42,345 bases of DNA from Cycloclasticus sp. symbiont of Poecilosclerida sp. M. GTDB lineage: Bacteria > Pseudomonadota > Gammaproteobacteria > Methylococcales > Cycloclasticaceae. This document shows positions 14,431 to 24,302 of the stretch, piece after piece (within the stretch, counting starts at the first letter, position 1; each line of letters opens with the position of its first letter). The notes beneath the pieces were generated by a model. It saw only the letters and a program-made list of their open reading frames with translations, was not told the DNA's origin and did not search any database. The stretch is from assembly GCA_002101225.1 (NCBI GenBank), contig LWTN01000234.1:1-42345 (forward strand), read 5' to 3'. Position numbers and translations under genes: made by a program.

Positions 14431-16400
14431 AATTGTTCTTCAGGGTTTCTTTTGTTTACAGCAGGCCAATCGAGCTCATTTTGGGGGAGTTCGCTTAGGA
14501 AGCGGCTAGGCTCGGTTGCGCTAACCTCACCAAACTTCTTCCGCCTGGAACAGTAGCTAAAGGTAAGTTGTTTTTTAGCGCGGGTAATGCCGACGTAGGC
14601 TAGACGGCGCTCTTCTTCGATTTGTTCGTCATCAATGCTGTTTTGATGGGGTAAGATGTTTTCCTCCATGCCAATAAGGTAGACATAAGGGAACTCAAGC
14701 CCTTTTGCCGCATGCAAGGTCATGAGCTTTATTTGATCATTGTTCTCGTCGTCCTCATTTTTTTCTAGCGTGTCGAGCAGCATCATAAAGGCAATAATTT
14801 CGGGCAATGAACGGCTTTCTTGAGATTTTTTTGCGCTATTGTCTATCCACTGAACGAGTTCAAGAACGTTTTCGTATTTTCGTTCGGCCTGCTTGTCGTC
14901 ATGACAATCAGCTTTTAACCAGTCTCGGTAATTAATATCACGGAGTAACTCGTGTAGCGCTTCAATGGGGTCGTTTTCTTCTGCTTGTACGGATAGCTTA
15001 ATAAGCCAGTCACAAAATTGCTTTAGTTTGAATGTGGCGCGTTGATTTAAAACTTGCTCTAAGCCAATTTCATCGCAGGCTTCAAAGAGGCTAATACGTC
15101 GTTCGTTTGCGTATAGCGCTAGTTTTTCTATGGTATGAGTGCCAATTTCTCGTCGTGGGGTGTTAATGATGCGTAAAAAGGCACTGTTATCGTCTGGATT
15201 AATAAGAAGTTTTATGTAGCCTAAAAAGTCTTTAATTTCGGTCGATGCGAAAAAAGATTTGCCACCACTGATGGTGTAGGGGAGAGAAAGCTCTCGCAAA
15301 CTTTTTTCCAATAAGCGTGCCTGATGGTTGCTGCGGTATAAAATCGCGTAATCTGCATTATGTGATCGGTTCTTGAATTTATGACGAGATATTTCAGCTG
15401 CTACTTGTTGTGCTTCACTAAACTCATCTTTGCACTTAATAACGTTGAGTGGCTGAGAGTCTTTAATGTTGCTCCATAAGTTTTTTTCGTAGAGATGAGG
15501 GTTGTTTTTTATCAGTTCATTTGCCACTTTTAGAATGCGTTGGTTTGAACGGTAATTTTGTTCAAGTTTGATAATCTCTAAGCGCGGAAAGTCTTTTTTT
15601 AATTGAAATAAATTTTCTGGGTTGGCGCCACGCCACGCGTAAATAGACTGGTCGTCGTCGCCGACAACGGTAAAGTTTCCTGCAGGGCCGACCAGTGCTT
15701 TAAATAAAGCGTATTGAGCGGTGTTTGTGTCTTGGTATTCATCTAGAAGCAGATGGTGTATTTGGTTTTGCCACTTTTCTAAAATGACAGGCTGTTGGTC
15801 GAACAATTTTAGCGGTGACAATATTAAATCGTCGAAATCAACGGCATTACAGGTTTGAATATATCGCTGGTACTGGGAGTAAAGTACCGCTGCAAACTGT
15901 TGTTGAGCGCCTTCCGCAATTAGCAAAGTGTCTTCCGCTAATAAAGTTTGGTTTTTCCAGCTAGATATTTGCCACCCTATGGCGCTCACTTCTTTTTTAT
16001 CCAACACGACTTTCTTGGATGATTCGCTGGCAGTATTTAGGATGTCTTGGATAACTTTGGTTTTATCTTGTTCGTCGAGAATGCTGATGTTCTTTTTTAG
16101 GCCAAGAGCTCGATGCTCCTTACGAATAATTTCTAGACCAAGGGAATGGAAAGTTGATATGCGAATACCGTCAAGCTTTGAGCTTTTGCTGAGCTTATCA
16201 ACGCGGGCTCGCATTTCTCTTGCGGCCTTATTTGTGAAAGTGACAGCGGTAATATGTTTTGGTGTCGTGCCTTTGCTAACCAAGTGCGCAATTTTTTCGG
16301 TAATAACGCGCGTTTTGCCGCTCCCAGCGCCAGCAATAACCAGCATTGGGGACTGCGTTGTAATAACGGCGCGGTGTTGTTCGGGGTTAAGTTTAGACAC
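14382..16400 (-). CDS. rep: ATP-dependent DNA helicase Rep (UvrD superfamily)
   Basis: A 672-residue SF1A helicase, the same length as E. coli Rep (673). It unwinds 3'-5' and clears replication forks. Motifs in order: Q-motif near L-N-P-E-Q-H-R-A-V; Walker A G-A-G-S-G-K-T (24-30); T-F-T-N-K-A-A-R-E-M; L-L-D-E-Y-Q-D-T-N; V-G-D-D-D-Q-S-I-Y-A-W-R-G; Q-N-Y-R-S; T-L-H-A-A-K-G-L-E-F; and V-G-I-T-R-A-K. The start is GTG at 16400, the only position that gives the normal N-terminus; its ribosome site is weak. UvrD is less likely given the length and N-terminus. Confidence 0.94.
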   Translation of the reverse strand: MSKLNPEQHRAVITTQSPMLVIAGAGSGKTRVITEKIAHLVSKGTTPKHITAVTFTNKAAREMRARVDKLSKSSKLDGIRISTFHSLGLEIIRKEHRALGLKKNISILDEQDKTKVIQDILNTASESSKKVVLDKKEVSAIGWQISSWKNQTLLAEDTLLIAEGAQQQFAAVLYSQYQRYIQTCNAVDFDDLILSPLKLFDQQPVILEKWQNQIHHLLLDEYQDTNTAQYALFKALVGPAGNFTVVGDDDQSIYAWRGANPENLFQLKKDFPRLEIIKLEQNYRSNQRILKVANELIKNNPHLYEKNLWSNIKDSQPLNVIKCKDEFSEAQQVAAEISRHKFKNRSHNADYAILYRSNHQARLLEKSLRELSLPYTISGGKSFFASTEIKDFLGYIKLLINPDDNSAFLRIINTPRREIGTHTIEKLALYANERRISLFEACDEIGLEQVLNQRATFKLKQFCDWLIKLSVQAEENDPIEALHELLRDINYRDWLKADCHDDKQAERKYENVLELVQWIDNSAKKSQESRSLPEIIAFMMLLDTLEKNEDDENNDQIKLMTLHAAKGLEFPYVYLIGMEENILPHQNSIDDEQIEEERRLAYVGITRAKKQLTFSYCSRRKKFGEVSATEPSRFLSELPQNELDWPAVNKRNPEEQLKKGQENLALLKSLFD

Positions 16401-16476
16401 TAGATATGCAGGCTTGTACAGGGGTTGTAAATTTTAACAACATTAGAAACGTTGACGGGAGAAACCTATTGTCAAT

Positions 16477-17991
16477 TTAGTCAATAGGTCTATCCATGCG
16501 CCGGTAAGCTAGCGCTTCAGTAATATGCGCGCGTTTGATGTTGCTGCTATTGGCTAAGTCAGCAATGGTTCGTGCAACGCGTAAGATGCGGTGATAGGCG
16601 CGGTGAGAGAGGCTTAATTTCTCGATAGCACTTTCTAATAATAAGTGATCGTTATCTGTTAGGGCGCAGTGCTTTTTAATTAACGATGGAGAAAGCTTGC
16701 TATTAAGACAGTCTTGCCGGCCTTTAGAAATTTCTTGTGCGGTTAGAACGCGCTGTGCAATAAGGTGGCTTTTTTCTTCTTTTGTGGTTGTGTTTTGGCG
16801 CAATGTAGCGACCCCGACGCGCCCAACTTCTACGTGCATATCTATTCTATCTATTAGTGGCCCAGATATTTTGTTGCGATAGCGGTTGATTTGGTCGGGC
16901 GTGCAGCGACATCGATTTGTTAGGTCTCCAAGGTAGCCACAAGGGCAAGGGTTCATAGCGGTGATTAATTGAAAAGAAGATGGAAAAGTTGTTTGGTGGT
17001 TAGCGCGTGATATGGAAACCGCCCCGTTTTCAAGTGGCTCACGCAGCACCTCGAGAACTTGCCGACCAAATTCTGGTAGCTCGTCCAAAAATAGAACACC
17101 ATTGTGGGCAAGTGAGACCTCGCCCGGTTTCGGTTGAGATCCCCCGCCCACCATAGCAACCGAAGAGGCGGTATGGTGGGGTGATCTGAAGGGGGCTATT
17201 TGCCAACTATCAATATTGATAGGGGCTTGGCTCGCAGAATGTATTGAAGCGGTATCAATAGCCTGTTTTTCACTGAGCGCAGGTAAAATGCTGGGCAGCC
17301 TTGCAGCGAGCATCGATTTCCCTGTGCCTGGGGGGCCAACCATTAATAAGCTATGTTGGCCAGCCGCTGCAATTTCTAGTGCTCGTTTCGCAAAGTGTTG
17401 CCCTTGTACATCCACATAGTCAGGTAGGTTTTGTGAAGAGGGCTCAGCGCCTATTTGTGGTGTGGAGAATGGGATGTCCTTTTGTCCCGACAGATGAGCG
17501 CAGATTTGCAGTAAATGGTCCGCAGAAATAACAGATGCCTCTTTTATTAATAAAGCTTCATCAGCGTTTTCGCTAGGTAGTAGCAAGGAGAGATTCGCTT
17601 GATGGCAAGCTATAGCCGTAGGGAGAATGTTTTTAACTTTACGTAATTCACCGCCTAAAGAAAGCTCACCTATAAACTCAATATTGCTTAGCAAGGTGTC
17701 AGGGATTTGCCCTGACGCGGCTAAAATACTTAAGGCAATGGGTAAATCAAAGCGTGAGCCATCTTTTGGAACGTCGGCTGGGGCGAGGTTAATGGTGATG
17801 CGTTTAGCAGGGAACTCGAAGTGGCAGTTTTTAATAGCGCTACGAACACGGTCTTTACTTTCTTTAACGGCAACTTCAGGTAGCCCAACGATAGAAAAGC
17901 TAGGTAAGCCATTTGAAAGATGCGCTTCGATGGTTACCGGTGGCGCATAAATTCCCGTAGAGCTTCTAGAGTGGATGGTCGATAGTGACAT
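16477..17991 (-). CDS. comM: YifB/ComM family AAA+ (Mg-chelatase-like) protein
   Basis: A 504-residue protein. The N-terminal ChlI-like domain (about 20-145) is followed by the AAA+ module with Walker A G-P-P-G-T-G-K-S (about 219) and Walker B L-F-L-D-E-L-P-E-F (about 301), then a cysteine cluster (C-P-C-G-Y-L-G...C-R-C) and the C-terminal Mg-chelatase domain with S-H-R-A-Y-H-R-I-L-R-V-A-R-T-I-A-D-L. ComM/YifB is a branch-migration helicase that aids integration of incoming DNA in naturally competent bacteria. The neighbour ubiK is the usual partner in gene order. Intact and of family length. Confidence 0.93.
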   Translation of the reverse strand: MSLSTIHSRSSTGIYAPPVTIEAHLSNGLPSFSIVGLPEVAVKESKDRVRSAIKNCHFEFPAKRITINLAPADVPKDGSRFDLPIALSILAASGQIPDTLLSNIEFIGELSLGGELRKVKNILPTAIACHQANLSLLLPSENADEALLIKEASVISADHLLQICAHLSGQKDIPFSTPQIGAEPSSQNLPDYVDVQGQHFAKRALEIAAAGQHSLLMVGPPGTGKSMLAARLPSILPALSEKQAIDTASIHSASQAPINIDSWQIAPFRSPHHTASSVAMVGGGSQPKPGEVSLAHNGVLFLDELPEFGRQVLEVLREPLENGAVSISRANHQTTFPSSFQLITAMNPCPCGYLGDLTNRCRCTPDQINRYRNKISGPLIDRIDMHVEVGRVGVATLRQNTTTKEEKSHLIAQRVLTAQEISKGRQDCLNSKLSPSLIKKHCALTDNDHLLLESAIEKLSLSHRAYHRILRVARTIADLANSSNIKRAHITEALAYRRMDRPID

Positions 17992-18024
17992 GGAATCCTT
18001 TCCTCGTCGTGTACAGTTTACAGT

Positions 18025-18285
18025 TTAGTTAAGATTGGTTTGACCGAGTGTTTTCTCAAGTTCGGTTAACGTCCTTTCAAGCGCCTCAAGTTTGTGTCGT
18101 GTGCGCATGAGTACAGCGTTCTGTGCGTCAAATTCTTCTCTACTCACTAAATTAAGCTGTGAAAACTTTTGTTGTAGAAGTGTTTTAAAGTTACTCTCGA
18201 CGTCACTCTTTACATTAGCTAATCCCGAGGGCAGCGATTCGCTAAGCGCTTTAGCAAGTTGTTCAATGTTTTTTATAGCAATCAT
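18025..18285 (-). CDS. ubiK: Ubiquinone biosynthesis accessory factor UbiK (YqiC, BMFP domain)
   Basis: An 86-residue protein with an amphipathic N-terminal helix and a C-terminal coiled coil (about 50-82: F-D-A-Q-N-A-V-L-M-R-T-R-H-K-L-E-A-L-E). This is the membrane-fusogenic BMFP family. UbiK binds UbiJ and promotes aerobic ubiquinone synthesis. It sits just upstream of yifB in the same direction, as in many gammaproteobacteria. Confidence 0.88.
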   Translation of the reverse strand: MIAIKNIEQLAKALSESLPSGLANVKSDVESNFKTLLQQKFSQLNLVSREEFDAQNAVLMRTRHKLEALERTLTELEKTLGQTNLN

Positions 18286-18530
18286 GATAATAAAGGTAAA
18301 GCTTTGTTGTTACTTTAGCAAGCAGAAGAGAAAAGATAGTGATCGCACCAAAATAGGGCGTCAGTTCAACGCAAATGAGCGAAATGAGTGCGCAAGTGTT
18401 GTTTTTTTGTAAAAATAAAGCTTGCTAATGTTGTATAAAATGATAATATCAGTGCATGAATGCTGTTTGATGGTGTTGTTACCACTGGGAAATAGCCATA
18501 CATATAAATTAAAAATATTAGGAGTTTAAA

Positions 18531-19277
18531 ATGAAATTATTAAAAACAACAGCGGCGGCGGCTTTACTTGCAGCAGCTGGCGCAGCGAGTGCAGACAGTA
18601 TCGTAGGCTCTTTCGGTGATTCTTCTTTGCGTCTTACAGCAACAGCTAACGTAACATTAACAACTGACTATGTTTTTCGTGGTGTTTCTTTCTCAAATAA
18701 CAAACCTGCAATTCAAGGTGGTTTCGATTTAGACCTTGGCAACGGTGTTTACTTAGGCACTTGGGGCTCAAGCATTAACTTAGATGCGTCTGATGATGAT
18801 GGCGGAGACGCAGGTTTAGAATTAGATATCTATGGTGGTTGGACAGGTACATATAACAGCTTTGGTGTTGATATTGGTTTCATCCATTACCATTTCTCAG
18901 GCGCAGAAAAACTAAATACTAATGAAGTATACGTAGGTATCTCACAAGGCCCTTTCACTGTTACTCAGTATATGGGTGTTGCGGGTAATAGCGATACCAC
19001 AGGTGGTCGAGATTTTGGTAACTATACGCACGGGTCAGTTGATTTAGGTAGCTTGGCGCGATGGATTCCTTCTGCAGGGCCTATCGGTGTTGTAGCAAAT
19101 TTAGGTTGGACTAATGGCTACGAGGGCATTGATGACTACTACGACTGGAAGCTGGCTTTTACAAGAAGTTTGTTAGGTTTAGATGTTGAGTTGGCTTATA
19201 CAGGCACAGATCAAAAAGAACAAGGCTTCAAAAATGATGATGACAAGCTCGTATTGTCTGTTTCAAAAAGTCTATAA
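18531..19277 (+). CDS. TorF-family putative outer membrane porin/channel (Gcw_chp)
   Basis: A 248-residue secreted beta-barrel protein. A signal peptide rich in Ala (cleavage near A-S-A/D-S, residue 22) precedes T-T-D-Y-V-F-R-G-V-S-F-S, the signature of the Gcw_chp/TorF family. Many short alternating strands with aromatic ends follow, and the last residues are L-S-V-S-K-S-L. AGGAG lies ahead of the ATG. The family often precedes glnK-amtB in gammaproteobacteria and is thought to aid nitrogen compound uptake across the outer membrane; the exact substrate is unknown. Confidence 0.82.
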   Translation: MKLLKTTAAAALLAAAGAASADSIVGSFGDSSLRLTATANVTLTTDYVFRGVSFSNNKPAIQGGFDLDLGNGVYLGTWGSSINLDASDDDGGDAGLELDIYGGWTGTYNSFGVDIGFIHYHFSGAEKLNTNEVYVGISQGPFTVTQYMGVAGNSDTTGGRDFGNYTHGSVDLGSLARWIPSAGPIGVVANLGWTNGYEGIDDYYDWKLAFTRSLLGLDVELAYTGTDQKEQGFKNDDDKLVLSVSKSL

Positions 19278-19300
19278 GTTAAGTACTTAGCAGATTTTAA

Positions 19301-19327
19301 AAGTCCCTCAATGAGGGGCTTTTTTTT
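19301..19327 (+). terminator. Intrinsic terminator after the porin gene
   Basis: GTCCCTC and GAGGGGC (one G-U pair) form a stem around a 3-4 base loop, followed by at least seven T. It separates the porin transcript from glnK. Confidence 0.88.
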
Positions 19328-19399
19328 CGCCTTAAATTTAATGCTTATGCTTTAAGTGAGAAATGTTAATAAACATACTTTAGGGGTAACTAAAAATAG

Positions 19400-19417
19400 T
19401 TGGCATAAATAATGCAT
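19400..19417 (+). promoter_or_regulatory. Sigma-54-type promoter for glnK-amtB
   Basis: TTGGCATAAATAATGCAT has the -24 GG (19402-19403) and -12 GC (19414-19415) separated by exactly ten bases, as RpoN requires. Consensus is TGGCAC-N5-TTGC. A transcription start would fall near 19427, leaving a 36-base leader to the glnK ATG. Nitrogen-limitation control through NtrC is established for glnK-amtB in other proteobacteria. A clear NtrC enhancer was not found upstream. Confidence 0.72.
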
Positions 19418-19447
19418 AATAATGTGAGTGTCAATTTAGACAAATAG

Positions 19448-19801
<354 letters not shown>

Positions 19802-19803
19802 TT

Positions 19804-21081
19804 ATGGAGGCTCTACACGTGGATCAAATATTAGAATTGCAATACGCAATGGATACCTTTTACTTTTTGGTATGTGGCGCGTTAGTTATGTGGATGGCGG
19901 CTGGTTTTTCAATGTTAGAAGCTGGCCTAGTTCGTTCAAAGAACACGGCAGAAATTTTAACCAAGAATGTAGCGCTATATGCTATTTCTTGCATCATGTA
20001 TATGGTGTGTGGTTATTACATTATGTACGGTGGCGGTATATTCCTTGATGGAATCGCAGGCGGCGATACATTAGTAGCAGATGCTTTAGCGGCTTCGCAT
20101 GAAGAAGGTTTTAGTGGTGGCTCTGTTTATGCAGATGCATCGGATTTCTTCTTCCAAGTTGTGTTTGTTGCAACGGCGATGTCAATTGTTTCTGGTGCTG
20201 TAGCTGAACGTATGAAGTTATGGGCGTTTTTGGCTTTTGCAGTAGTGATGACAGGTTTCATCTATCCAATGGAAGGCGCTTGGACGTGGAATGGTGATGA
20301 CGTTTTCGGCTTGTATAACTTGGGTGAGCTTGGGTTCTCCGACTTTGCTGGATCAGGTATAGTTCATATGGCGGGTGCAGCAGCAGCGCTAGCAGGGGTA
20401 TTATTGTTAGGAGCTCGTAAGGGTAAATATGCCGCTGATGGCACAATTACACCTATCCCGGGTGCAAACTTACCTTTAGCAACCTTAGGTACATTCATTT
20501 TATGGATGGGTTGGTTTGGGTTTAACGGTGGCTCAGTATTGAAATTAGGTGATATTGCGAGTGCAAACTCAGTAGCCATGGTATTCCTGAACACGAATGC
20601 AGCGGCAGCGGGTGGTGCGATTGCAGCGTTGGTCATTGCGCGTGCAGTGTTTGGTAAAGCTGATTTAACAATGCTCTTGAACGGTGCATTAGCAGGTTTA
20701 GTTGCAATTACAGCTGAGCCTTCAACGCCGACAGCCTTAGAGGCGACATTGTTTGGCGCAGCTGGTGGTGTTTTGGTCGTGTTCTCGATCGTCGCACTGG
20801 ATAAAATGAAAATAGATGATCCAGTGGGTGCGATTTCAGTGCACGGTACCTGTGGTTTGTTAGGCCTTCTATTAGTGCCGTTAACAAATGACGGTGTAAG
20901 CTTCTCTGGTCAATTAATTGGTGCAGGAACAATCTTTGGCTGGGTATTTGTAACCAGCTTTGTTGTATGGTTTGTCATTAAAATGATTATGGGTGTACGC
21001 GTGTCGGAAGAAGAAGAGTACGATGGTGTAGATCTGAGTGAGTGTGGTTTGGAAGCCTACCCAGAGTTTACTAATAAATAG
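19804..21081 (+). CDS. amtB: Ammonium transporter AmtB
   Basis: A 425-residue ammonium channel of eleven transmembrane helices. The twin pore histidines are in S-G-I-V-H-M-A-G-A (about 183) and A-I-S-V-H-G-T-C-G (about 345), and the family segment W-M-A-A-G-F-S-M-L-E-A-G-L-V-R is near the N-terminus. The start is uncertain. ATG at 19804 is used here, but GTG at 19819 (in frame, eight bases after GGAGG at 19806-19810) could be the true start and would shorten the protein by five residues. It is co-transcribed with glnK, which regulates it by binding the cytoplasmic face. Confidence 0.94.
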   Translation: MEALHVDQILELQYAMDTFYFLVCGALVMWMAAGFSMLEAGLVRSKNTAEILTKNVALYAISCIMYMVCGYYIMYGGGIFLDGIAGGDTLVADALAASHEEGFSGGSVYADASDFFFQVVFVATAMSIVSGAVAERMKLWAFLAFAVVMTGFIYPMEGAWTWNGDDVFGLYNLGELGFSDFAGSGIVHMAGAAAALAGVLLLGARKGKYAADGTITPIPGANLPLATLGTFILWMGWFGFNGGSVLKLGDIASANSVAMVFLNTNAAAAGGAIAALVIARAVFGKADLTMLLNGALAGLVAITAEPSTPTALEATLFGAAGGVLVVFSIVALDKMKIDDPVGAISVHGTCGLLGLLLVPLTNDGVSFSGQLIGAGTIFGWVFVTSFVVWFVIKMIMGVRVSEEEEYDGVDLSECGLEAYPEFTNK

Positions 21082-21107
21082 GGTAAACACTTTAGGGTGA
21101 AAAGATG

Positions 21108-21130
21108 GGCGCTTCGGCGCCTATTTTTTT
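21108..21130 (+). terminator. Intrinsic terminator after amtB
   Basis: GGCGC-TTCG-GCGCC is a perfect 5-bp stem with a stable TTCG tetraloop, followed by TATTTTTTT. Confidence 0.88.
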
Positions 21131-21243
21131 GTAAATTAAAAAGGATTTGATGAGATTGTGAAGCTACTTATCAAAAATGTGCTAAATGTAACACTGTATA
21201 AAATCAAATATTCATATCATATGATACTATGTGTATAGGTAGA

Positions 21244-21263
21244 GAGTTGTACATTTACAACTC
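21244..21263. promoter_or_regulatory. Perfect inverted repeat upstream of pilG
   Basis: GAGTTGTA-CATT-TACAACTC has perfect 8-base arms and lies 34 bases before the pilG ATG. A second short palindrome, TATCATATGATA, lies just upstream (about 21216-21227). Either may be a regulator site, or the first may be a leader hairpin. No T run follows, so it is not an intrinsic terminator. The function is unknown. Confidence 0.45.
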
Positions 21264-21296
21264 AATTCGCATAAACAAGTTGTGAGCGGTTAGATT

Positions 21297-21695
21297 ATGA
21301 AAATAAGTAAGATAATGGTGATAGACGATAGTAAAACGATAAGAAAATCTGTCGAATTGTATATGAAGGAATCCGGTTATGAAGTTATTTTAGCGAATGA
21401 TGGCTTTGACGCGCTATCAAAAATATCAGAACACAATCCAGACTTAATTTTTGTAGATGTCACGATGCCTAGGCTCGATGGATATCAAACCTGCGCACTC
21501 ATTAAACAAAGCCACCAGTATAAAAACACCCCTGTGCTTATGTTATCGAGCAAGGGCGGTTTGTTTGATCGCGCAAAAGGCCGCCTAGTTGGAGCAGACG
21601 ATTATTTAATTAAGCCGTTCACAAAAAATAGCTTACTGGCAACGGTTGACAAATATAGCCAACAAGAAGTAGCTGTAAATCAAGGGGGAATTTAG
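21297..21695 (+). CDS. pilG: Twitching motility response regulator PilG
   Basis: A 132-residue single-domain CheY-like receiver. The acidic pocket (D10, D11), the phospho-acceptor D54 (F-V-D-V-T-M-P-R) and the K in L-I-K-P-F are all present. In Pseudomonas PilG acts downstream of ChpA to promote pilus extension, and the order pilG-pilH-pilI-pilJ is preserved here. There is no output domain. It overlies pilH with a 1-base gap. Confidence 0.92.
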   Translation: MKISKIMVIDDSKTIRKSVELYMKESGYEVILANDGFDALSKISEHNPDLIFVDVTMPRLDGYQTCALIKQSHQYKNTPVLMLSSKGGLFDRAKGRLVGADDYLIKPFTKNSLLATVDKYSQQEVAVNQGGI

Positions 21696-21696
21696 T

Positions 21697-22059
21697 ATGA
21701 CACGCATATTAGTTGTAGATGACTCACCGACAGCAATCCACATTATCACAGGGATGTTGAAAAAAAATGGTTATGAATTTATAACAGCTGTAGATGGACA
21801 AGAAGGCGTTGATATGGCAGGGGCTGAAAAGCCAGGTCTTATTTTGATGGATGTTGTTATGCCAAATGTTGATGGATTTAAGGCAACTAGAACGTTAGCG
21901 CGTGATGATGTGACAAAAGATATACCCATCATTATTTTAAGTAATAAATCCCAGCCGACAGATAAGCTCTGGGGTAAAAAACAGGGGGCTAAAGACTATC
22001 TAGTAAAGCCAATAAATGAAGCAGAATTAATAAACGCAATTAAGGCGAATGTAGGCTAA
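21697..22059 (+). CDS. pilH: Twitching motility response regulator PilH
   Basis: A 120-residue CheY-like receiver. D8/D9 form the acidic pocket, D52 in L-M-D-V-V-M-P-N is the phospho-acceptor, and Y-L-V-K-P-I carries the conserved Lys. In the Chp system PilH is thought to drain phosphate and favour pilus retraction. It follows pilG in the same operon. Confidence 0.92.
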   Translation: MTRILVVDDSPTAIHIITGMLKKNGYEFITAVDGQEGVDMAGAEKPGLILMDVVMPNVDGFKATRTLARDDVTKDIPIIILSNKSQPTDKLWGKKQGAKDYLVKPINEAELINAIKANVG

Positions 22060-22068
22060 CTGGTTTAG

Positions 22069-22614
22069 ATGAGCGCAAAAAAGAAAACGCCATTTGAGTG
22101 GATTGAAAAGCTAGATGTGCAATATAGTGAAAAAAGGGACGCGCTTACGCAGGCAATAAGCATATCAACAGGAAAAAATTTAGTAACGTTAACGGTGGGT
22201 CAATTAGAATTTGCTGTGGAAGTGGGTTTAGTTATTGAAACAGTCCGCTATAGTCCACCACATGCATTGCCTAGGTCATTCGATTGGGTACTTGGCGTGA
22301 TAGATTTAAGGGGTGAGGTTATCCCAGTTATAGACTTTTCAGCCTTTAATGGGCAAGGGCAGACAAAAATAAACCACCAGAGCCGCATGATAATTATTAA
22401 GCACGATGATTTTCATTATGCGCTTCTGGTCTCTGGAGTATCACCGGTAAGGTTGGTAGCAGAAGACACGATTTTTAAGCTGAAGAAAGAAAACAAACCC
22501 AAAGGTACAAAAATACCTTTTAAAGAAGCGGTTTTAATCGATAACCAACAAAAGATGTATTTAGATATTAACTCACTTTCAAATGATAAAGAACTTACTC
22601 AACTTACTTTTTAA
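22069..22614 (+). CDS. pilI: CheW-like adaptor PilI
   Basis: A 181-residue protein with one CheW domain (about 38-178). Its core [29 protein letters not shown] (split here for length) is the family signature. It couples the receptor PilJ to the kinase ChpA. It lies between pilH and pilJ with short gaps, as in Pseudomonas. Confidence 0.9.
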   Translation: MSAKKKTPFEWIEKLDVQYSEKRDALTQAISISTGKNLVTLTVGQLEFAVEVGLVIETVRYSPPHALPRSFDWVLGVIDLRGEVIPVIDFSAFNGQGQTKINHQSRMIIIKHDDFHYALLVSGVSPVRLVAEDTIFKLKKENKPKGTKIPFKEAVLIDNQQKMYLDINSLSNDKELTQLTF

Positions 22615-22637
22615 ATAACCTAGATTCGGATAACATT

Positions 22638-24275
22638 ATGGCTGACAATCAATCAAAAAAAATAGACATGCTAGTCGTTTACGGGATATTGCTTGTGCTG
22701 TTTTTATCGTTAACGGTGACATCGTTCTTATATGTGAACAAACTTAAGCTATATGATGAAGAGTACCTTGATGCGGCATACAATTTAGCTGTGGTATCAC
22801 AATCAGCTATTACATTGTCATCCGAGGCGGTAAAAGGGAACGAATCATCTGCAAAAAAACTGAGTGATATGGGGCAAACGTTGCAGGCTTATGCAGTAAA
22901 AATAGCACGTGGTAATCCGGCTACAGACCTCCCGCCATTTGGTGAAAATCTTCGAGATTTAGCGACAAGAATTTCTTCAAAAGTAAAAAATATTTCGACA
23001 GGCTTGAAAGAAGTAAGAAAAAATTATAAAACGAATGTAGTGAGTGCGGAAAGAGCAGTAAAAGTGATTACTAATGATGGTAAGGCCATACTTCCAGATT
23101 TAGATGAATTAAGTCGCGCGGTCACAACAGAAAAAACACACCCCTTCTTTATCGTTGATCGAGTCAATCATACGATGACAACCGTGTTAGGTCTGGGAAC
23201 GCTACTGTTCTTGATTCTATTAGGCGATCATATTATTCGCCAGACGAGATCTGAGCAAAAACAAGCGAAAAAAAACTTCGAAGATAGCCAAAATGCGATT
23301 TTAAATTTATTGGATGATATTTCCAGTCTAGCTGATGGCGATTTAACCAAAGAGGTGCGGGTGTCAGAAGATATTACCGGTGCCATAGCCGATTCAATCA
23401 ACTACACCGTTGAAGAATTACGGAATTTGGTGTCAACCATTCAAACCTCCGCAAAACAGGTAAACGATACCTCAGCGCGAACACAAGTCTTAGCGAATTC
23501 TTTGGCGGAAACGAATGATAGTAACGAAAAGCTTATTTCAACATCAGCAGGAGCCGTATCAGGGGTAGCGGAAGAGGTGAAAAAAATGTCAGACAGCGCT
23601 CGGGGAGCGGCAACTATGGCGAATGAATCATCTTTAACGGCAAAAGAGGGTGCGCAAACTGTACGGGATTCAATTAGGTCAATGAACAATGTACGGGAAC
23701 AAATACAGGAAACCTCAAAGCGAATTAAAAGGCTGGGTGAGAGTTCGCAAGAAATTGGGGATATTCTTGAAATTATTACAGATATCGCGGATCAAACCAA
23801 CTTACTTGCATTAAATGCAGCTATGCAAGCGGCAACAGCGGGTGAGGCGGGTCGCGGTTTTGCGGTTGTTGCGGATGAGGTGCAGCGATTAGCGGAGCGT
23901 TCGAGTAAGGCGGCTTTGCAGATTGACACTTTAATTAAAACAATTCAAACAGATACCAGTGAAGCAATTCACTCTATGGAGTCGAGTACATCAGAGGTAG
24001 TTACCGGAGCAGACAATATTGAAAAAGCGGGTGACTCGCTGCATAAGATTGAAACAACATCAGGTGAGTTAGCGGCGGTAATTACACAGCTTTCATCGCA
24101 AGCTCAAAGACAAACTGTTAAAACGGACGAGATTAATAAAATTATGGATAAAGTGCACGAAACGACAGATAAAACGACAAAAGAAACCCGCGAGGCAGTT
24201 ACGCTCATTACTCAACTTGCTGGTTTATCAGTTACGTTAGAAGAGTCAGTTGCGGGTTTTAAGTTAGCGGAATAA
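22638..24275 (+). CDS. pilJ: Type IV pilus chemoreceptor PilJ
   Basis: A 545-residue methyl-accepting-type receptor. Two transmembrane helices (about 11-32 and 180-200) enclose a periplasmic four-helix-type sensor (about 33-179). A HAMP-like segment (about 225-270: [10 protein letters not shown]) follows, then the long signalling coiled coil with the hairpin tip [12 protein letters not shown] (about 385). It is shorter than P. aeruginosa PilJ (682 residues). No methyltransferase gene (pilK) follows, so receptor adaptation by methylation may be lacking or encoded elsewhere. The ligand may be pilin or a surface cue, by analogy. Confidence 0.9.
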   Translation: MADNQSKKIDMLVVYGILLVLFLSLTVTSFLYVNKLKLYDEEYLDAAYNLAVVSQSAITLSSEAVKGNESSAKKLSDMGQTLQAYAVKIARGNPATDLPPFGENLRDLATRISSKVKNISTGLKEVRKNYKTNVVSAERAVKVITNDGKAILPDLDELSRAVTTEKTHPFFIVDRVNHTMTTVLGLGTLLFLILLGDHIIRQTRSEQKQAKKNFEDSQNAILNLLDDISSLADGDLTKEVRVSEDITGAIADSINYTVEELRNLVSTIQTSAKQVNDTSARTQVLANSLAETNDSNEKLISTSAGAVSGVAEEVKKMSDSARGAATMANESSLTAKEGAQTVRDSIRSMNNVREQIQETSKRIKRLGESSQEIGDILEIITDIADQTNLLALNAAMQAATAGEAGRGFAVVADEVQRLAERSSKAALQIDTLIKTIQTDTSEAIHSMESSTSEVVTGADNIEKAGDSLHKIETTSGELAAVITQLSSQAQRQTVKTDEINKIMDKVHETTDKTTKETREAVTLITQLAGLSVTLEESVAGFKLAE

Positions 24276-24302
24276 ATTATAATCCTTAAGCTAGAAGGAA
24301 AT

